Of a stretch of 64,000 nt of DNA, positions 1 to 11,016 are shown piece after piece. The notes under the pieces were generated by a model. That model did no database searches. It was not told the origin of the DNA and saw only the letters and a program-made list of their open reading frames with translations. The translations under genes and the position numbers were made by a program. Source of the DNA: Closterium sp. NIES-65 (Eukaryota; Streptophyta; Zygnematophyceae; Desmidiales; Closteriaceae); NCBI GenBank assembly GCA_948144175.1, contig CANXME010000233.1, forward strand, positions 372,001 to 436,000. The letters run 5' to 3'. The stretch's first letter is position 1. Each line of letters starts with the position of its first letter.

Positions 1-640
1 CACCCGCACAAACTGACCCGCACAAACTGACCCACACGAACTGACCCGCACACGCATGCATACACAATTAGGATTGAGAGCAGGCATGCATAACGAGGAG
101 TTGCAATCAATTCATTATGCTTTAATCACTTCTAGCTTGTCCCCCCTTCCTCCCTCTTTCCGCCTTCCCTCCTCTCCCTCTACCATCAAAATCTCCTCCC
201 ACCCTTTTCCACGTTGTCTTCTCTCTCGAATTCCCCTCCTTGCTCCCCACAATGCGTCTTGCACACCTTGCAAAACAAACAGGTCACGTAAAAATGAATT
301 GTCGTCGGAGAACGCAGTAAATTACTCAATGACGAGCACATACTTGATCGTGAAATGGAACTTGATAAGCACGTACGTGTTGAAATCTGATAAATACAAA
401 ATGAAAGTACTGATTAACATTGATACAAAGCAGAAATGAAACGCAAATCTTGCAACGAAAGAAACCGAATTTGACAACTCACAAGCGTCGTTTGAAACAT
501 AGATCCCCTGAGGTCACGCACACCACGCTGGTGTGCAGCAAGGCTCCAGCGAGCAACGAGCTGGGCATCGCCATGCTACAGGGCGCCAGAGAGTTGCAGC
601 AAGGCACCAGCAGGCTGAGAAGAGAAGCGGGCTGCCGTAG
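1..640. other. Non-coding flank
   Basis: No gene is recognisable. The first 55 bases hold about four imperfect copies of a short unit (cacaaactgacccg). The rest is unremarkable until about 560, where degenerate units of the following minisatellite begin. The open frames present show no family resemblance. Confidence 0.6.
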
Positions 641-1636
641 CAAGGCCTGAGCACACGGCAGCAAGGCGTGAGCTCACTGCAGCAACGCGTGAGCTCACTG
701 CAGCAAGGCGTGAGCTCACTGCAGCAACGCGTAAGCTCACTGCAGCAAGGCGTGAGCTCACTGCAGCAACGCGTGAGCTCACTGCAGCAAGGCGTGAGCT
801 CACTGCAGCAAGGCGTGAGCTCACTGCAGCAAGGCGTGAGCTCACTGCAGCAGCGCGTGAGCTCACTGCAGCAACGTGTGAGCCCACTGCAGCAAGACGT
901 GAGCTCACTGCAGCAAGGCGTGAGCTCACTGCAGCAAGGCGTGAGCTCACTGTAGCAATGCGTGAGCCCACTGCAGCAAGGCGTGAGCTCACTGCAGCAA
1001 GGCGTGAGCTCACTGCAGCAACGCGTGAGCTCACTGCAGCAACGCGTGAGCTCACTGCAGCAACGCGTGAGCTCACTGCAGCAAGGCGTGAGCTTACTGC
1101 AGCAAGGCGTGAGCTCACTGCAGCAAGGCGTGAGCTCACTGCAGCAAGGCGTGAGCTCACTGCAGCAGCGCGTGAGCTCACTGCAGCAACGCGTGAGCCC
1201 ACTGCAGCAAGGCGTGAGCTCACTGCAGCAAGGCGTGAGCTCACTGTAGCAATGCGTGAGCCCACTGCAGCAAGGCGTGAGCTCACTGCAGCAACGCGTG
1301 AGCTCACTGCAGCAACGCGTGAGCTCACTGCAGCAACGCGTGAGCTCACTGCAGCAAGGCGTGAGCTTACTGCAGCAAGGCGTGAGCTCACTACAGCAAG
1401 GCGTGAGCTCACTGCAGCAACGCGTGAGCTCACTGCAGCAAGGCGTGAGCTTACTGCAGCAAGGCGTGAGCTCACTACAGCAACGCGTGAGCTCACTGCA
1501 GCAAGGCGTGAGCTTACTGCAGCAAGGCGTGAGCTCACTACAGCAAGGCGTGAGCTCACTGCAGCAAGGCGTGAGCTCACTACAGCAAGGCGTGAGCTCA
1601 CTGCAACAAGGCGTGAGCTCACTGCAGCAAGGCGTG
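641..1636. repeat. 21-bp minisatellite, left part
   Basis: About 46 tandem copies of a 21-bp unit, core gtgagctcactgcagcaag, with few substitutions. Each unit holds the palindromes GAGCTC and CTGCAG. Because 21 is a multiple of three, several frames on both strands stay open for hundreds of codons (Ser-Ser-Leu-Gln-Gln and Ala-Ala-Val-Ser-Ser type repeats). These look like artefacts rather than genes. The array resumes at 9412 after the nested TRIM and copia insertions. Confidence 0.9.
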
Positions 1637-1721
1637 TGTCAGAATCCCAACCACTAGACCATTGGGATAAAAGGGCTTGTTAAGTAGCGGGTCAGTGCGC
1701 CCATAACCCCCCAGGACAACG

Positions 1722-1849
1722 TGTCAGATTTATATGACATAGTTTCTGTAGGCTTTAGTGGGGTAGCACATATGGGGTACAGGGTTTCTAGGGTTGTATT
1801 TGTACCCAATCTTCCATAGTCATTTCATTCCTGTTTTCCTTGTTTCACA
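1722..1849 (+). repeat. 5' LTR of copia A
   Basis: 128 bp, TGTCAG...TTTCACA, matching 9031-9149 except for one 9-bp length difference. It is followed directly by the primer-binding site. Confidence 0.95.
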
Positions 1850-2900
1850 TGGTATAGAGCGGGTCCTACCTTAGGACCGTTTTTTTAGGGCCCACCGAAG
1901 CGCGCCCCGAGGCGCGCCTTTTTTTTAGCGACCCCTCGGGTCGCCTTTTCCCTCGCGGCCCCGCTGTCCCTCAGACGCGGCCCCGCCACCTCTCCTGATC
2001 GCGGCCCCGCCGCCTGTTTGACGCGGCCCCGCCGCCTCCCCTGACGCGGCCCCGCCGCCTCCCCTGACGCGGCTCCGCCGCCTCCCCTGACGCGGCCCCG
2101 CCGCCTGTTTGACGCGGCCCCGCCGCCTTCCCTGACGCGGCCCCGCCGCCTCCCCTGACGCGGCTCCGCCGCCTCCCCTGACGCGGCACCGCCGCCTCCC
2201 CTGACGCGGCTCCGCCGCCTCCCCTGACGCGGCCCTGCCGCCTCCCCTGACTCGGCTCCGCCGCCTCCCCTGCCGGCCCGCCGCTGCTCCTGTCGGCCCG
2301 CCACTGCACCTGCCGGCCCGCCGCTGCACCCAGCGGCCCGCCGCCTCTGACGGCCTCGCCGCTGCACCTGCCGGCCCGCCGCCTCTGACGGCCTCGCCGC
2401 TGCACCTGCCGGCCCGCCACTGCACCCTACGGCCCGCCGCCTGCACCTGCCGGCCCGCCACTGCACCTGCCGGCCCGCCGCTGCACCTGCCGGCCCGCCG
2501 CTGCACCTGCCGGCCCGCCACTGCACCGGTCAACCCGCCGCTGCACCTGACGGCCCCGCCCCTGGATCTCCTAGCCGAGCCGCCCCAGCAGCCGAACCGC
2601 CCGTGAGCCGAGCCGCCCGACGCCGAGCCGCCCGGGACCCGAGCCGCCCAACCGCCGAGCCGCCCGGGAGCCGAGCCGCTCTGCACCCGAGCCGCCCAAC
2701 CGCCGAGCCGCCCGGAAGCCGAGCCGCCCGGGAGCCGAGCCGCCCGGGAGCCGAGCCGCCCTGCGCCCGAGCCGCCCAGCACCCGAGCCGCCAGGTCGCT
2801 GAGCCGCCTTTCTGCATACCTACTCGACCTGCCCTGCCTGGTGAGCACAGTCCCACTGCCACTGCGAGCTCTTTCCCTGCTGCTTGCACTGCGTCGCTGT
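1850..2900 (+). repeat. Leader of copia A: two hairpins and GC-rich arrays
   Basis: After the primer-binding site come hairpin 1 (GGTCCTA-loop-TAGGACC, 1862-1878), the shared string GGGCCCACC (1888-1896), hairpin 2 (GCGCGCC-CCGA-GGCGCGC, 1900-1917) and a run of T. From about 1960 to 2820 the leader is a patchwork of short GC-rich tandem units (gacgcggccccgccgcctcc; ccggcccgccgctgcacctg; gagccgcccgggagcc). Long open frames across it have repeat-like composition and are not taken as genes. Confidence 0.8.
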
Positions 2901-2907
2901 CGTCGCC

Positions 2908-5900
2908 ATGGCTACCCCTAGTGTCCTAGCTTTTGACGCTGAGGGTCGCGCCATTGATTTTGAGGTCTGGTTAGACGACCTGCAGCTGTTCTTACAGTGC
3001 GACAGGGCTGACGACCTTTCTCTCTTTGATCTCACCTCTGGCGCCTCTCCTGCTCCTGCTGCTGATGCTGATCCCGCTGTCCGCTCTAAGTGGGCCACCC
3101 GCGATGCTGCTGCACGTCTTGCTGTGCGTCGCCACCTCCCTACCTCTGAGCGTGCGCACTTTAGTCAGTACAAGAGTGCTCAGACCTTGTACGACGCTGT
3201 AGTTGCGCGCTACTCCTCCCCTGCCACTGCTGCACTGAGCCGTCTCATGCTTCCCTACCTCTTTCCTGACCTCTCTGCCTTTCCCACTGTCGCTGACCTC
3301 ATTACGCACCTCCGCACTAGTGACACTCGCTACCGCGCCGCCCTTCCTGCTGAGTTCTGCGCTAAGAACCCCCCCCCCCATGTACATCGCTCTCTACTAC
3401 GTAGTCGCGCGCCTCCCTGACTCCCTTCGCGTCGTCAGGGACCACTTTCTCGCAGTCTGTCCCACCACCCTCACCGTCGACCTCCTCGAGAAGGCCCTCC
3501 TTGCAGCGGAGAAGAGCATAGTCGCTGTAGGTGCTTCTCGTGGTGACCCTCGCACCCCCATCTTTGAGGGGTGCTCTCCTTCCCCCTTGCTGCCCTCTGT
3601 TGCCTCTGCTGCTGCTGCCGACCTGCTTGGTCTTGAGTCGGTCGGCGCGGCGTCTGCCCCTAGTGGGAGACGTCGCTCCAGCAAGGGCAAGGGGGGCAAG
3701 GGCGCGGGTGGAGCTGGAGGGGGCGGTGGCGGTGGCGGCGGTGGCGGCGGAGGGAGTGGGGGTGGCGGCGGGACTAGTGGCGGGGGTGGTGGTGGTGGTG
3801 GTGGCAGCAGAGGCGGAGACGGTGGTGGTGGTGCCAGCGGTGGTGGTGGAGGCAGCGGCGGAGGTGGAGGCGGCGGAGGTGGAGGCGGTGGAGGCGGCAG
3901 CGGAGGAGGCAGTGGTGGTGGAGGAGGTGGAGCTGGTCGGGGTGGTACCCAGCAGCGTAGCGGCGGTGGTGGTGGCCAGCGCTCGCACCGGCAGCAGCAG
4001 CAGCGCTCGCGGGACATCCCTTCGCCTCAGCAGCTTCGTGAGTGGTACGCTGGGCGTCAGAGGGGTGGGGGTACTGGTCCCTGCACCTACGTTCTTCGTT
4101 CCAGCGACCGCGCGGGTGAGCAGTGTGGGGGTGCCCACGCCACCCAGCGCTGCTTTGGCCGCCTGACGGACGCCTGGCGTCAGCAGTTCCCTGGGGCTAG
4201 TGAGATCCCTCGCTGGGATGAGCTTCTCAGGGCTGGTGTAGCGATCTTTGATCTTGATTTTGATGCTATCCTTACTGCTATGTATGTTGTGGATTATAGT
4301 GAGGAGAATGAGGGTTACCGTTGTTTCCAGCCCGGCCCGGGCATTGGTACTGCTGCGCTAGGTGCTTGTGAGGCTGCTGCTCTAGGTGCCAGTGCGTCTG
4401 CGCTCTCAGGTACTGGTGAGACTGCGCTCTCAGGTACTGCGTCGTCCTCGTCCTCCCTCACTTTCACACTTGACTCCGGAGCTTCTCGCTCCTTCTTTCG
4501 AGACCGCACTACCCTTACGCCGCTCGGCCGGCCGGTTGCAGTCTCCCTTGCTGACCCCTCTGGAGGTCCTGTCCTGTCTCACTTCTCCACTGTCCTCCCG
4601 TGTCCGGCTGCCCCTTCGGGCACCCTGTCGGGTCTGTACCTTCCCTCGTTCTCCACGAACTTGGTGAGTGGAGCGGACCTGCAGGATGGGGGTGTTCACC
4701 AGTTCACTCCTGCGAGTCAGCGGGTGACCCACTGCACGGAGGCACGCACAGGCCGACACCTGGCCACGTTCTCGCGTCGGCCGGGGTCGAGTCTCTACAC
4801 CCTGACCGTTGAGTCTCCTCCTGTCCCTGCGTCTGGTCAGGTGGCTGCGTCGGGTCAGGTACTTGCTGCTGCGTCCCGGTCAGGTCCTGAGTCTGCCCCC
4901 TGTTCTTGTCGCCTCCTGTCTCACGAGACTCTCCTGTGGCACCACCGTCTTGGCCACCCCTCCTTGCCCCGTCTTCGGAGCATGGCTTCCCGTGTCCTTG
5001 TCTCTGGTCTTCCCCAGTCTCTCCCTCCTCTCCCCTCCGGGCCAGGACCTTCCTGTGTCCCCTGTGTCGAGGGTCGCCTCCGGGCTACTCCTCACTCCTC
5101 CCACTTCCCCCCGACAGAGGCTCCCCTGCAGACGCTTCACATGGATGTGTGGGGCCCAGCCCCCGTCCGTGGGCAGGGTTACGAGCGCTACTTCCTGTTG
5201 GTGGTTGACGACTACTCGCGTTACACCACAGTCCTCCCCTTGCGCAGCAAGGGTGAGGTCACTGAGGTGCTGATCGACTGGATCCGCGAGGCTCGTCTCC
5301 AGCTCAGGAAGAGCTTCGGCTCGGACTTTCCTGTTCTGCGTCTGCACTCTGACAGAGGCGGAGAGTTCTCTTCTCGCCTTCTGCGAGACTACTGTCGCGC
5401 ACGGGGGATCCGCCAGACCTTCACGCTTCCGGACTCACCACAGCAAAATGGGATTGCTGAGCGCCGCATTGGCATGGTCATGGATGTCGCTCGTACGTCC
5501 ATGATGCATGCGGCTGCCCCCCATTTTCTGTGGCCGTTTGCGGTGAGGTACGCGGCGCATCAGCTCAACCTTCACCCCCGGGTCTCTCGGCCTGCGATGT
5601 CCCCAGCCTTGCTGTGGACGGGGAAGGTTGGCGATGCGTCTGTGTTCCGTGTCTGGGGATCTCGGGCGTTTGTCCGCGACTTGTCTGCGGACAAGCTGTC
5701 CCCTCGTGCTGCTCCCTGTGTCTTCCTTGGCTTCCCCACTAACGCCCCAGGGTGGCAGTTTTACCACCCCTCCTCTCGTCGTGCTCTGTCCTCCCAGGAC
5801 GTCACGTTCGACGAGTCAGTCCCCTTCTACCGTCTCTTCCCCTACCGCACTCCTTCCCTCCCCCCTCCCCCGGACTTCCTTGTGCCGGTTCCCCCCCCGG

Positions 5901-8815
5901 TAGACCCCCTCCCCCCTCAGGTTCCTGCCCCCTCAGGTGTGTCCCAGGTAGACGCCGTTGACCCGGTCGAGGTTACTGGTGACTCTGGTGCTGCTGCGGG
6001 TGCTGAGCCTGGGGGTGCTGACTCTGGGGGTGCTGTGCGCGGGGGTGCTGAGCCTGGGGGTGCTACTGCTGGGGGTGCTGAGCCTGAGGGTGCTACTGCG
6101 GAGGGTGCGGAGCCTGGGGGTGCTGAGCCGGGGGGTGCTGTGCCTGGAGGTGCTGGGTCTGGGGGTGCTGGGTCGGGAGCTGCTGAGCCTGGGGGTGCTG
6201 AGCTGAGGGCTGCTGAGCCTGGGGGTGCTGCGTCTGGAGCTGCTGAGCCTGGGGTTTCTCCTGCTGCTGCGTCTCGCCGGGAGCCCCTCTCTCCACAGGA
6301 GCTGCGCGAGTGGTTCGCTCGCCGCTGGAGGCGTGCTGCTGAGTCTGGAGGTGCTGCTGGAGCTGGAGCTGGAGCTTCTTCGACCGTCGAGGGTGCGGGT
6401 GCTGCCGGTCCCGGAGCTGCTGGACCTACTGGTCCTCCTGGAGCTGGAGCTGCTGAGGGCGTTGGTGCTGAGCCTACTGCTGTTGGACCTGCCGCCGGAG
6501 GTGTGGGTGGCGCTGGTGCTGTCGCTGAGGGTGCTGGTGCTGTCCCTGCTGAGTCTGGAGCTGCCGCGCGGCCTCGGCCGTACTTCGTTCCGCTCCTGCA
6601 GCAGGTTCTTGGTCTTTCTCCTCCAGTAGAGGGTCCACCGCCTGTCCAGTCGCAGTCCCTGCTGGAGCCTTCCTCTCCACTGCCTGCTCCCTCTCCTTAC
6701 ACTGGTCCTACTGGGGGTCTTGCTGAGCGTCGTGAGCCTGCGTCTCGTCCCGCGTCGCCTGTTCGTGCTGCTCGCGCTAGTGGTCGCAGTTCGCGTCAGC
6801 GTCCTCCTCCTGTCCCTGGCACGCACCGGATGTCTTTGCGTCCGTCCACTGCTCCTTTGCGTGCCCCTTTGCCTTCTCCTCCTAAGTCCTCTCTTCCTGC
6901 GCTTGCCGACCCTGAGTCGGACTCTCTTCGTGCTGCCAGTCCTACTGTCACGCGTCTGCTTGCTACTGTCGTCACTGACCCCTCTTTTGAGTCCACTGCT
7001 GCGTCTGCTCTAGTCGCTGAGCTCGTCGACTTTGCTGCTCGCTGTCGTCTCGACTACGCTGCTAGTCTTGTTGCTGAGTCTGCGTCTGTCTGTCCTCCGT
7101 CCGTCGGGGGTGAGTGTGCTCTTGGCACGGACGTCCTAGAGGACAGGCAGGAGGAGTTACAGTGTCTAGCGGCTGCTTCACCTCATCTCGCGTCTGTACT
7201 GCTTGCCCCTGAGGGAGACCCGGATGCACTAGACATCCCGACTCCGCGTTCTTACGCGGAGGCCGTAGAGGGTCCCTACTCCTCTCAGTGGCAGGCAGCT
7301 ATGGATGCAGAGATGGCTTCCTGGAAGTCCACAGGCACCTACGTTGACGCGGTTCCCCCTCCTGGGGCGAACATCGTCAGTGGCATGTGGATCTTCAGGG
7401 TGAAGCGGCCGCCGGGCTCTCCACCTGTCTTCAAGGCACGGTACGTTGCTCGTGGCTTCAGTCAGCGGCAGGGAGTTGACTACTTTCAGACCTTCTCTCC
7501 CACCCCGAAGATGACTACTCTTCGGGTGCTGCTGCACATAGCCGCTCAGCGCGACTACGAGCTTCACTCTCTCGACTTCAGCACTGCGTTCTTGCAGGGT
7601 AGCCTGCACGAGGAGATCTGGCTTCGCCGTCCACCTGGCTTCACTGGGACTTTCCCTCCTGGCACCCAGTGGAGCCTCCGACGGCCAGTCTACGGTCTCC
7701 GTCAGGCACCGCGTGAGTGGCACGACACACTGAGGACTACGCTTGCGGCTCTTGGGTTTGCTCCTTCTACTGCTGACCCGTCGCTGTTTCTTCGCACCGA
7801 CACTTCCCTGCCGCCGTTCTACATCCTCGTGTACGTCGACGACTTGGTCTTTGCCACAGCGGACACTGCTGGACTCGCCTACGTGAAGTCCGAGCTGCTG
7901 AAGAGACACACGTGCACAGACCTGGGTGAACTGCGCAGCTACCTTGGCTTGCAGATCACTCGGGACAGAGCACGCCGCACCATTACCTTGACTCAGTCAC
8001 ACATGGTGCAGCAGGTCCTTCAGCGCTTCGGCTTCACGTACTCCTCGCCTCAGGCCACTCCTCTGCCTACTCGCCACTCACTCTCAGCTCTGCCTTCGGA
8101 TGAGTCCGTAGAGTCGAGTGGCCCGTATGCAGAGCTTGTTGGCTGCCTCATGTACCTGATGACCTGCACACGACCTGACCTTGCATACCCTCTGAGCATT
8201 CTTGCTCGCTATGTTGCTCCTGGGAGACACAGACCAGAGCACATGGCTGCAGCGAAGAGGGTATTGCGCTACCTGTGCAGCACGTCGGGCATGGGGCTAG
8301 TGCTTGGAGGGCGGAGTCCAGTGGTCCTTACCGGCCACGCGGACGCTTCTTGGGCTGACGACCAGGCTACGCAGCGGTCGTCACAGGGTTACACCTTCAG
8401 CCTTGGTTCCGGCTCTGTCTCGTGGCGGTCTACTCGCTCGTCTTCGGTTCTCGGCTCCAGTTGTGAGGCTGAGATCTACGCCGGGGCCATGGCTGCACAG
8501 GAGCTTCGCTGGCTCACCTACCTGCTGACTGACCTTGGAGAGCCGCCTCGTTCTCCTCCAGTGCTGTACGTAGACAACAAGGCCATGCTGGCCTTGTGTC
8601 GAGAGCAGCGCTTGGAGCACAGAACGAAGCACATTGCTCTCCGCTACTTCCTTGCTCGTGAGCTGCAGCAGCGTGGTCAGTTGCGACTTGCGTACGTGGC
8701 GTCTGAGGCCAACACTGCTGATGTGTTCACCAAGGCACTCGCGCCTTGTGACCATCAGCGCCTCTGCACCCAGCTGGGTCTTGTGCCTGTCTTGCCTCAC
8801 TTGCTCTCCTCTTGA
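2908..8815 (+). pseudogene. Gag-Pol region of copia A
   Basis: The polyprotein region starts at the Gag methionine (MATPSVLAFDAEG). Parts visible in order: a Gag domain, a long Gly-rich tract (about 3710-3950), a Cys/His motif (about 4080-4160), aspartic protease with LDSGAS (about 4470), GAG-pre-integrase, integrase with HMDVWGP, HSDRGGEF and PQQNGIAERR (about 5140-5480), a long repetitive Pro/Gly/Ala linker, copia-type reverse transcriptase with YVDD (about 7830), and RNase H with HADASW and VFTKAL near the end. It is almost identical to the coding region of element C. It looks nearly whole, with about one break. Product: the self-replication proteins of a copia retrotransposon, expected to act in cytoplasmic virus-like particles. 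Confidence 0.9.
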
Positions 8816-9030
8816 CTTCACTTGTACTGTTACATATATTTATACCTGCTCTTGCTTGTCTAGTTCCATATATATATGTGTCTGTACTCCTGCATGTGAA
8901 CTGGCCTCTGGCCCTGCTCTTGTGCTCGGACTGTGTGGTGACGTTGTGATCCACCCTGAGCTTGCTCTGCTTTGCTTTACCTGACTGGTCTTGTGACCCC
9001 TTGTTCTCCCCCACTTTGCCTATGGGGGTG

Positions 9031-9149
9031 TGTCAGATTTATATGACATAGTTTCTGTAGGCTTTAGTGGGGTAGCACATATGGGGTACAGGGTTGTATT
9101 TGTACCCAATCTTCCATAGTCATTTCATTCCTGTTTTCCTTGTTTCACA
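9031..9149 (+). repeat. 3' LTR of copia A
   Basis: 119 bp, TGTCAG...TTTCACA, directly after the polypurine tract TATGGGGGTG. The target duplication CAACG follows. Confidence 0.95.
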
Positions 9150-9411
9150 CAACGAGCCTGTAACCCTTCCCTAGGATCAATCGGGGATCACCAGTGGACC
9201 TCTGACACCCCCCCGCACTGGGATGCCCGAAGTGCATACACCGGGATTCGAACTCGAGACCGCTCTGATACCATGTCAGAATCCCAACCACTAGACCATT
9301 GGGATAAAAGGGCTTGTTAAGTAGCGGGTCAGTGCGCCCATAACCCCCCAGGACAACGAGCCTGTAACCCTTTCCTAGGATCAATCGGGGATCACCAGTG
9401 GACCTCTGACA

Positions 9412-9690
9412 GCGTGAGCTCACTGCAGGAAGGCGTCAGCTCACTGCAGGAAGGCGTGAGCTCAGTGCAGCGAGGCGTGAGCTCACTGCAGCGAGGCGTG
9501 AGCTCAGTGCAGCGAGGCATGAGCTTAGTGCAGCAATGCGTGAGCTCACTACAGCAACGCGTGAGCTCACTGCAGCAACGCGTGAGCTCACTGCAGCAAC
9601 GCGTGAGCTCACTGCAGCAACGCGTGAGCTAACTGCAGCAAGGCATGAGCTCACTACAGCAACGCGTGAGCTCACTGCAGCAACGCATGA
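9412..9690. repeat. 21-bp minisatellite, right part
   Basis: Continuation of the array at 641-1636 beyond the nested insertions, about 13 copies. Several carry gcagg or gcgagg variants not seen on the left, so variants are not evenly mixed along the array. Confidence 0.9.
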
Positions 9691-10548
9691 CCGTGCGCAA
9701 TAATTTGCCAGCGCGCTGACGCAACAAGGCAGCAGCGCACAAGCCGCCAGAAGGCTGCAAGGCGCAAGCGCGTTAGACGCCAGCGAGTTAGGCGCCAACG
9801 CGTTAAGTCGCCAGCGTTTAAGGCGCTAGGGCGCCAGCGTTTAAGGCGCCAAGGCGCCAGTGATTAAGGCTCCAAGGCGCCATCGTTCAAGGCGCCAAGG
9901 CGCCAGCGTTCAAGGCACCAAGGCGCCAGCGATGAAGGCGCCAACGTTTAAGGCGCCAACGTTTAAGGCGCTAAGGCGCCAGCGACTAAGGCGCCAAGGC
10001 GCCTGCGTTGAAGGCGCCAAGGCGCCAGAGTTTAAGGCGCCAAGGTGCCAGCGTTTAAGGCGCCAGCGATTAAGGCGCCAAGGCGTCAGCGTTTAAGGCG
10101 CCAACGCGCCAGCGCTCATGGCGCCAAGGCACCAGCGTTTAAGGCACCAAGGTGCCAGCGATGAAGGCGCCAAGGCGCCAGCGTTTAAGTCGCCAAGGCG
10201 CCAGCGTTTAAGGGGCCAACGCGTTAGCGCTCATGGCGCCAAGGCGCCAGCGATTAAGGCGCCAAGGCGCCAGTGATTAAGGCGCCAACGCGCCTGCGTT
10301 TAAGGCGCCAACGCGCCAACGCTCATGGCACCAAGGCGCCAACAATTAAGGCGCCAAGGCTCTAGTGATTAAGGCGCCAACGCGCCTGCGTTTAAGGCGC
10401 CAACGCGCCTGCGTTTAAGGCGCCAACACGCCAGCGTTTTAAGGCGCCAAGGCCAGCGTTGAAGGCGCCAAGGCGCCAGCGTTGAAGGCGCCAAGGCGCC
10501 AGCGTTTAAGGCGCCAAGGCGCCAGCGTTTAAGGCGCCAAGGGTTGAC
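9691..10548. repeat. GGCGCC-rich tandem array
   Basis: About 860 bp of irregular units built from gcgccagcgtttaaggcgccaag and shorter forms, with the palindrome GGCGCC or a close variant every 8 to 20 bases. Open frames such as that near 9860-10096 follow the repeat and have no recognisable content. Confidence 0.85.
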
Positions 10549-11016
10549 GATGACCACCTAGCACTTAACGCGCCTATCACTCTTGTACTCACGAAACATG
10601 TCGTTTGTCACGGGCGCTTGTCGAGGGCGTTTTCCACGAGCGGTTTCATGGTCATGGGCGCTTGTCACCGAATAAGGAGCTGATGTGCGTACTAGCGTGA
10701 GGTATTAGCGTGAGGTAGTAGTACCGGGTAATCCGGGAGGTACTAGCGGTAGCATGAGGTACTCACGTGATGGTACTAGCGTGAGTGGAAAGAACTAGTG
10801 TCTTGAGGGTTGGGTTGGTTTAAAGGTTTTTATTAGGTCGTAACCTATTACAAAACATGCAGCTAGATGAGGAAATAAGCAAAGCCACTCCCCGTAGGGA
10901 GCACGTATGAACAGGTTGTCCTCCTGCTACAGAAGCGGAGATGTCCAAGGACAGATATCTAGCTGACATGTGACAAGGGGGGGAGCCAGGTCATCAAGGG
11001 GGGCGGAAGGCATCGT
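10549..11016. other. Non-coding, probable LINE-1 3' flank
   Basis: No gene is seen. At 10690-10790 there are several imperfect copies of tactagcgtgaggta. The stretch from about 10800 is probably the 3' untranslated part of the minus-strand LINE-1, but I could not find its end or a poly-A tail. Confidence 0.4.

Larger units (their letters stand above)
1722..9149 (+). mobile_element. Ty1/copia LTR retrotransposon A
   Basis: A 7.4-kb element with LTRs at 1722-1849 and 9031-9149, flanked by a perfect 5-bp target duplication CAACG (1717-1721 and 9150-9154). The primer-binding site (TGGTATAGAGC) begins at 1850, and a polypurine tract (TATGGGGGTG) precedes the 3' LTR. The order inside is GC-rich leader, Gag, protease, integrase, reverse transcriptase, RNase H, which is the copia order. 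The LTRs differ only by a 9-bp length difference, so the insertion is recent. The element is nearly whole, with about one break in the coding part. It is inserted in an LTR of the TRIM element. Confidence 0.95.
1637..9411 (-). mobile_element. TRIM-type miniature LTR retrotransposon, split by copia element A
   Basis: Two 138-bp direct repeats (TGTCAG...TGACA) flank a 66-bp interior. The right repeat is 9274-9411. The left repeat is 1637-1721 continued at 9155-9207, because copia element A with its target duplication sits inside it. On the minus strand the interior (9208-9273) starts at once with TGGTATCAGAGC, the classical plant initiator-tRNA primer-binding site, and ends in a run of G directly before the next repeat, as a polypurine tract would. 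A 5-bp duplication GCGTG flanks the whole (1632-1636 and 9412-9416), although it lies in a repeat containing that string. Without the insertion the element is only 342 bp and has no coding capacity, which is typical of TRIM/SMART elements. Confidence 0.85.

Noticed and set aside
576-1683. Long open frames on both strands (for example 348 codons on minus) that could be taken as a repeat protein gene
   Set aside because: They follow directly from a 21-bp unit without stops. All frames are equally open, there is no start or splice context, and the composition is that of the DNA repeat.
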